Source: Dermatophagoides farinae (Eukaryota; Arthropoda; Arachnida; Sarcoptiformes; Pyroglyphidae). From it: a DNA stretch of 64,000 nt. Location of the stretch: assembly GCF_024713945.1 (NCBI RefSeq), contig NC_134677.1, positions 5,769,001 to 5,833,000 of the forward strand, in the 5' to 3' direction. The position numbers were made by a program, and so were the translations under genes. Numbering within the stretch: the first letter of the stretch is position 1; each line of letters begins with the position of its first letter. Under the pieces are notes generated by a model, which saw only the letters and a list, made by a program, of their open reading frames with translations, searched no databases and was not told the DNA's origin. Positions 58,203 to 64,000 of this stretch are shown in pieces.

Positions 58203-59420
58203 TTACTGTTTGAATGTATTGTTTAGCTCTTGTAATGCATGAGATAAAATGTTCGACAATGTTTTCATATATTCTCGTCGTTCTTGTTGCTGTTCATGTT
58301 TCAATTGTTGAAATAGTTGAAGACATGACTCATGATGTGATGATTCTCCACCACCATTATCAATGACCATACCGTTTATCAACGATCCAGACGAATTGTT
58401 ACTATCCACTTTTCTCTCCAATCTTTCCACATGATTTAGTAGATCGGTAATTGATGTTTCCAAATTGCTTTCAATACGTTCGAGTGCAGAATCGATACGT
58501 CGACCAATCGTTTCTTCTAATAATCTCCCATTGCTGTTTTGTTCTAAACCAGATTGATGTTGTTGATGAGCAATTCTTTGCAAATCATTGATTCGATTAT
58601 CGCGTTCACAAAGCTGTTCTTGTAGTAAACGTTTTTCCGTCTGAAGCGAACGTATTCGTTGTTCCATTTGTGCCAGTTGTTGATTCAGACCAAACACTGA
58701 TGTGGATGATGAAATAATACCATTCGATGTTGATGGAATAGGATGGTTCAAGCTGTTACCTTTATTATTATTAGACAAACTAGGAGAGGATGAATTTGAT
58801 GAATTGCTTAGGATTAGGCCGGACATATTTGTTACAGCCATTGATGATGATGATGATCCAGACGATGGTGACGATACACTAGTTGGACCAGTACAGCTTT
58901 TGTTTGGTGATACATAATTATTTGCAGTATTGAATATCAATTTCGAAGCACTAGCCGATGATGATCCTAATGAACTACAAAGATCTAATGTTTGTTGTGG
59001 TTTCGAGCAATGAGAATTTGAAATATTTGTGAGTAAAGAAACATCAGGAGGATCCAATATTCGATGTGAGCTTGGTCGATTTTGATTGTTGAAATTATTA
59101 AGTTCAGGATTGTTTATATCGTTTTGAGTATTGTTATTTGATGATTGTATTCTTACAAGATCTATATAATAAAAGAAATTATTTTAACAGTGAAAAATAT
59201 GAGTTAACGAAAAACTCACCAGGATAAACCCAATTTGGACCACCAATCATTGCTTGTACAGCTTCTGGAGCTTCATCTTCTGCTCCTTCGAAATCACCAA
59301 AATCATCATCTTCAGGTGCTTCCAATGACTATCAAAATTCAAAATTTTAAATACATTTAATGATTAAAATAAGACATCAAGACTCACCTCATTTTGATCA
59401 GAATTGTTATCAACATTCAT
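58203..59420 (-). CDS. Acidic and coiled-coil protein with DFGDF motif, possible clathrin-adaptor partner
   Basis: Exons 59420-59388, 59328-59220 and 59161-58203, in frame over introns of 59 and 58 bp, encode 366 residues. The start MNVDNNSDQNE is in the tiny first exon. Residues 12-30 read SLEAPEDDDFGDFEGAEDEA; DDFGDFE is the kind of acidic-phenylalanine motif that binds the ear domains of AP-1 gamma and GGA adaptors, as in CCDC91/p56 and aftiphilin. Then come a conserved-looking AMIGGPNWVYPDL, a long Ser/Asn-rich linker, and C-terminal coiled coils at about 200-285 and 310-366 (QQLAQMEQRIRSLQTEKRLL, RREYMKTLSNILSHALQELN). The overall layout is like CCDC91, but I am not certain of orthology. 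It may act in trans-Golgi vesicle traffic (inference). Confidence 0.75.
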
Positions 59421-61788
59421 TTTATAAAATTCTAGTATAATCAATTATTTATTAGCTTAAAGTATGGAAAATTAGAACCGAACTTTTTGTAATTCAGAAA
59501 AACATTTTCACTCGATTTTATTTGAAAATAAAAACTAAATTCATCATTGTCTTGGTCAACATTGTTTGTACTGAATAAAGAATTCACGCTGGCATTCGGC
59601 ATTTATGAAATCTACATTCATAATGTACGTATTCAAAATTCTTGAATAAAAAATCAAATCGATCGGAAAATTCGCTTCCATTTTGAAATTATTATTTATC
59701 ATGCAATGTTGAGAGATATGAGTTCATATAATTCAGTTTCATTAGTTACGGGAAAAAGGGCCACAAAATGTCGGAATTGAATGTATCATTTTCACATGCA
59801 TGTATTTAAATGACATCTAAATGTAATGTTTTAGTTGGATTTTTTTAGTATAGAGGTGACAATGACAGCGATTGCAAGAAAATAAAATGAGAATGAGAAG
59901 AAAAAAAAAATCCAGGTATGAATTTGACATGTATATATACATTGTTTACAGCACACATTATTATTGATATTCGACAATTTTGATGGGACGACGTTTCCAA
60001 AAGACACAAAAAAAAAACATTATAGATAGATAGGTATTTTAGAGGAAAAATGCAAAGAACAAAAGCAATGCTATTATAATAGCATGATAGTTGTACATTC
60101 AAACAATCAAAAAAAAAATTGTTTGAAAAAAAATCTATAGAATGCAAAAAAAACCACAAAAGATAAAAATATAGAAATTCGTGTAATTCAAATGACAAAC
60201 ACACACACACACACACTTGCACCAACAGCAATGATGGTGAAAATGATGATATTTTTTTCTCGTTTTAGATCTGATGTGAATCAAATGACGAGAATCAGAT
60301 GTATAACATCATTGAAAATATTATTATATAATAATAACAACAACAATGTTCTGTTCTGTGTTGTTGTCAAGAATTTGGAATGGGAATGAATTTTTTTTTT
60401 TACTTTCACGAATAATAATGAGCGAATGTGAATGGAAAAAAAAACTTGATAATAATAATGAAATGAATCCCGTTAAATAAATTAGATAAATTACATCACT
60501 ACATTTTGGTGATACAGAGAATGTTTTACCGTGTGATATATATACGACAATTATGATGATGCCATTATTATAGACAAATAGCTATCTTTTGTATGGTGAA
60601 CAATGCGGAAATAAATTTTACAACTACTTTTTGGAATGTCGTAATTATTACCATCAACTGAAAAAAAATATCTAATTATCATCACTGTCGAGTATTTGTT
60701 CCATTGCGTGTGTGTGTGTGTTTCTTTGTTTCACACGATACTAAAAATGATATAAGCTTCATTTTTTATTCACTCGAATTTTTCTAGCATTACTTTGTCC
60801 CCTTCATTTTGATGATGATGATGATGATAATAATGATTTTAAGCCAATTCTTTGAAAATCATCATTATCAGATTAATATAATGACCATTAAACTTCGAAA
60901 CAATATGAAAATGGAAATGAAAATGACAAAAAATAAATCATGGATAATTGTATGTGTTTAGTAAAACTCACATGAAAAAAATATAGCCATGAAAGTAATG
61001 GACTATTTGATAATGTTTATAGATTTTGATGAAAAATATGATGATCTCAAATCCTTTGATACTAAAATATTACAAAAAAAGGTCTTTCAGTGTCGAATAA
61101 ATTCAAATTCAAATGAACTATGATAGATTGATTAAGAATCATTGTCAATTATACCATCACCAACTATACCACTCCATTCAGATATTGGCCCAGCAGCAGC
61201 ATCAATTTTAGATCCGTTTTTTTTATCCATTATCATCATTATATGCTTCTACATTTATATTTCTAGCTGGAATAGAAAAAAAAATTCATACAGTTCCTGT
61301 AAAAATGGTCGTCTGTTGTACAATGTTTGGTTGGATTCTCTATGTTCAAGCGAATATGATAGTAGTATATGCAACCGAAACAACGGCGAATACGGAATCA
61401 TGAACAACGAACACGGATACGGTTTTCGGTATGGTTAAACTATCCCGGCAATTGCAGTTGTCGTGTAACTTACCAACTGATCGGACGCGCATTCACACAG
61501 GAACATACACACACGAAAACATAAACATCGAAATTTTTTTTTTCCAAATAAATATTCATATATAAAATTTAATGTTGTAATATTTATGTATATTTGCATA
61601 TTTGTGAAGAATTTTTATTCATTGATCAAAATCAAATTTTGTGAATTTGTTTTTTTTTTCTTCTCTCTCGTATATAATGTGTGGTGTCAAGATATATAAT
61701 GTTTATGGTTGACAACAAAATATTACAAGGTGAATTATAAGTTGGAAATTTTTTTTTCTTCTATGCTTTGTCTTATATTCGAATGAAT

Positions 61789-61806
61789 GTGTGTGTGTGT
61801 GTGTGT
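61789..61806. repeat. (GT)9 microsatellite
   Basis: Nine perfect GT units in the right-hand gene-free part. Confidence 0.95.
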
Positions 61807-62077
61807 TTGTTGAAGATGGAAAATATCAACAACGATGGGCGCAAAGAATTTTACGTTTGGTTGTTATAAATCTTGTTCAACATTTTCTGTCAACCAGTTG
61901 TGTTTAGCATTTTCTATTTCAAAAAAAAAAAAAAAATTTGTTGGCATTTATTTTGTAAATATGTTGTTCCTGAATCCGTATTTTCATCATCATCAACAAC
62001 ATCGTTTTGAACGTTAATTAAATAACTAGAAATTTTTTTTCACTTTTACAAATCGTTAAATTTTACAAAATTTCTTC

Positions 62078-62078
<1 letters not shown>

Positions 62079-62108
<30 letters not shown>
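62079..62108. repeat. (CAT)10 microsatellite
   Basis: Ten perfect CAT units. Confidence 0.95.
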
Positions 62109-62109
<1 letters not shown>

Positions 62110-62377
62110 GTCAACAGTGACGATAAAAAAAAACATTTGCAATATCTTTCTTATGTATGTGGGGGTGTGTATAAAATAAAATAAAATAAAATTCATTTTG
62201 CTTAGCAAGATGCGTTGTTGTTGAAATTCTATTCTGATTCAATTGATGGACGATGGATTTTCAATGGAAATTGATTTTTTTTTTTGCCATTCTTTCAAAC
62301 AACGACGGCAACAACAACAATAACTATTGAATTTGAAGAAAAATAGTTTTTTTTCACTTTATTCCATAGTAAATGAC

Positions 62378-62404
62378 CATCATCATCATCATCATCATCA
62401 TCAT
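62378..62404. repeat. (CAT)9 microsatellite
   Basis: Nine perfect CAT units, about 270 bp from the (CAT)10 run and in the same orientation. Confidence 0.95.
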
Positions 62405-63154
62405 GATCGTCGTCGAATAAAAGATTTGAAGATAATAAATCATCGAATCTATGAAAGTGAAAAAAAATGCAATAAATAAATAAAAAAATTTGTTTTGTTT
62501 CAAATATATAAATCATTTCACTTTTTTTTTCTACCACCACCACCACCACCATCAACCAACGACAATCGCCAATACCCTATTGGATAGGAAAAAATTTCCA
62601 ATCAAATTGGCTATATATATATTGGCCTTCTTAAATACAATATTTAGAATCAGTAAGAAAATTGATCCACCCCCCAAAAAAAAAACTAAAATTCGTTTAT
62701 ACTAGCTTTACTTTTTTTCCTTTCTTTGACCGATGTGTGTTTTTGTGGTGTTTGTTTTTGATGCAAGTAAAACCAAAAATTCATTTTTTCAACATTTGAA
62801 TTGTAGGATTCAATTACGACAATTCTATACATTCAAACTCTTTTTCTTTCCCACTCTTTCCGTTATATAACATACAATTGATTTCTGTATGTATCAAATT
62901 AATCTTTTTTTTCTGGCTGTTTTGTCATTTTCAAAATTTTCATTTTTCTTATACTTTACGATCCATATTCTACCACCAACCAACCCATATATAAACACAA
63001 ATTTAAATCTTTGATTTGTATGCTTATATCTAATTGAACTGTTCAAGAAGAAAAGAGGGACAATCTAATGTGGTACAAGAATACAAAAAAAAAACAACAG
63101 CAAGAATCATTTATCAATCAATGAAATTCATCTGTCATTAGACATTTTTTTCCA

Positions 63155-63192
63155 CATCCATCCATCCATCCATTCATTCATTCATTCATTCA
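63155..63192. repeat. Compound CATC/CATT tetranucleotide repeat
   Basis: Four CATC units pass directly into about five CATT units, a compound tetranucleotide tract. Confidence 0.9.
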
Positions 63193-63906
63193 ATTTTGTT
63201 ATTCATCCGTTGAATGTTGTCGGCGTTGTTTTTATTATGGAACACTATCACTACTATAGTTAACAATTTTATTCATTTTCGTTTAATATAATAATATAAA
63301 GTTCTTTTCAATTCTAAATGATTTTTATTTCAGTTAGAACTTTTCATGTTCGTGTTTGTGTATGTGTGTGTATGTATTTGTTGGCCATTGATGCGTGCTT
63401 GATGATGGTTAGTTTCCATTCATTCATTCATTTATTCAATCTTTTTTTTCTTCATTTTGCAAAAAAAAAAAATTCACCAATGTCGATTTCCATGTGTCTA
63501 GCCGCCGTTGTTGCCGTCAAACACACATTATATTATTATATATTATATATTATTATACACGCTTATAAACTATGAAATGGAACCTAAGAATGTAGTAGGC
63601 AAAAAAAAATCACATCAAAATTGGTGCCGACGATCGGTTATTCTGCTTGATCTTTCATTGCTGCCTTTTCCAACATTTTGTCGTCTTTTTTTTTGACAAC
63701 AACAACAACAACAACTTTCAAGCTTTTTTTCTATACTATTGAGTAGAGGAGGAGAGAATGAAAAAAAAATCAAAACGGGTGTTTGATTTTTGTGATTGTT
63801 GTTGTTGTTGATCGAGAATGATTTTATTTTATTTTATTTCTTTTTTCTTATTTCCTATTTTTATATATTAGGCGCGAAAAAAAAGAAAAAGAAAAGTGAG
63901 AATAAA

Positions 63907-63927
63907 AATAATAATAATAATAATAAT
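63907..63927. repeat. (AAT)7 microsatellite
   Basis: Seven perfect AAT units close to the right end of the window. Confidence 0.95.
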
Positions 63928-64000
63928 AAAATGAAAATGCATCGTGCGATATTATATACAATGTGAACTGAATTAAATTGAATTAAATTCTTTGAATTAT

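Larger units (their letters stand above)
59421..64000. other. Right-hand AT-rich region without a firm gene
   Basis: Contains many microsatellites and no gene that I can name. A GC-richer, coding-like island lies at about 61140-61470 and is treated as a finding. Candidate frames elsewhere (for example 59845-60231 minus) are hydrophobic runs over AT-rich and CA-repeat sequence. Confidence 0.5.

Noticed and set aside
59845-60231. Open frame of 128 codons on the minus strand
   Set aside because: Hydrophobic low-complexity translation over a CA repeat and poly-A tracts; no coding-like codon pattern.
62079-62404. Regularly repeated short units that might suggest a repeat array such as CRISPR
   Set aside because: They are simple microsatellites without unique spacers, in a eukaryotic genome.

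Overview
The window is nuclear DNA from a small-genome arthropod. It is strongly AT-rich, full of ATC/GAT, CAA/TTG and CA/GT microsatellites, and its genes have short GT-AG introns (about 50-90 bp, a few of 1-2 kb). Divergent but clear animal proteins, a compact replication-dependent histone cluster, and a secreted trypsin-fold protein that has lost all three catalytic residues (as in the inactivated protease paralogues known from scabies and related mites) suggest an astigmatid mite (Dermatophagoides, Sarcoptes or Psoroptes type). The mite assignment is inference; the metazoan, arthropod-like character is well supported.

Layout. 1-13.4 kb: no supported gene, only AT-rich low-complexity sequence. 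13.4-15.8 kb (+): PDCD2 and the ciliary transition-zone protein TMEM231. 15.8-20.1 kb: one set of core and linker histones, H1, H4, H3 and H2A on the minus strand and H2B on the plus strand, each with a TATA box and a 3' histone stem-loop, and with E2F-like sites in the promoter regions. 20.2-21.4 kb (+): the inactive serine-protease homologue. 21.9-31.5 kb (-): two PP1 glycogen-targeting subunits (RVxF plus CBM21) on either side of a carbohydrate sulfotransferase. 33.4-35.2 kb: ADAT1 (+) and PPCDC (-), with stop codons 13 bp apart. 35.3-38.4 kb (+): a FAM234/ITFG3-like membrane protein, preceded by a possible microprotein ORF. 38.9-46.7 kb (-): Smurf, a C2-WW-WW-WW-HECT ubiquitin ligase rebuilt here from nine coding exons that stay in frame. 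50.4-51.3 kb (+): ATP synthase gamma. 51.5-54.0 kb (-): TTC27, with a candidate 75-residue two-exon gene starting divergently from it. 55.3-58.1 kb (+): a large coiled-coil protein. 58.2-59.4 kb (-): an acidic and coiled-coil protein with a DFGDF motif. 59.4-64 kb: no clear gene, apart from one coding-like island near 61.1-61.5 kb.

Most genes are housekeeping and independent of one another. Units that belong together are the histone set (S-phase chromatin supply) and the two PP1 targeting subunits (control of glycogen metabolism). No transposon, virus, CRISPR array, tRNA or rRNA gene was recognised. Exon joins were worked out by hand from splice consensus, reading frame and family similarity. 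Sequence similarity was judged from memory of the families, not by search.
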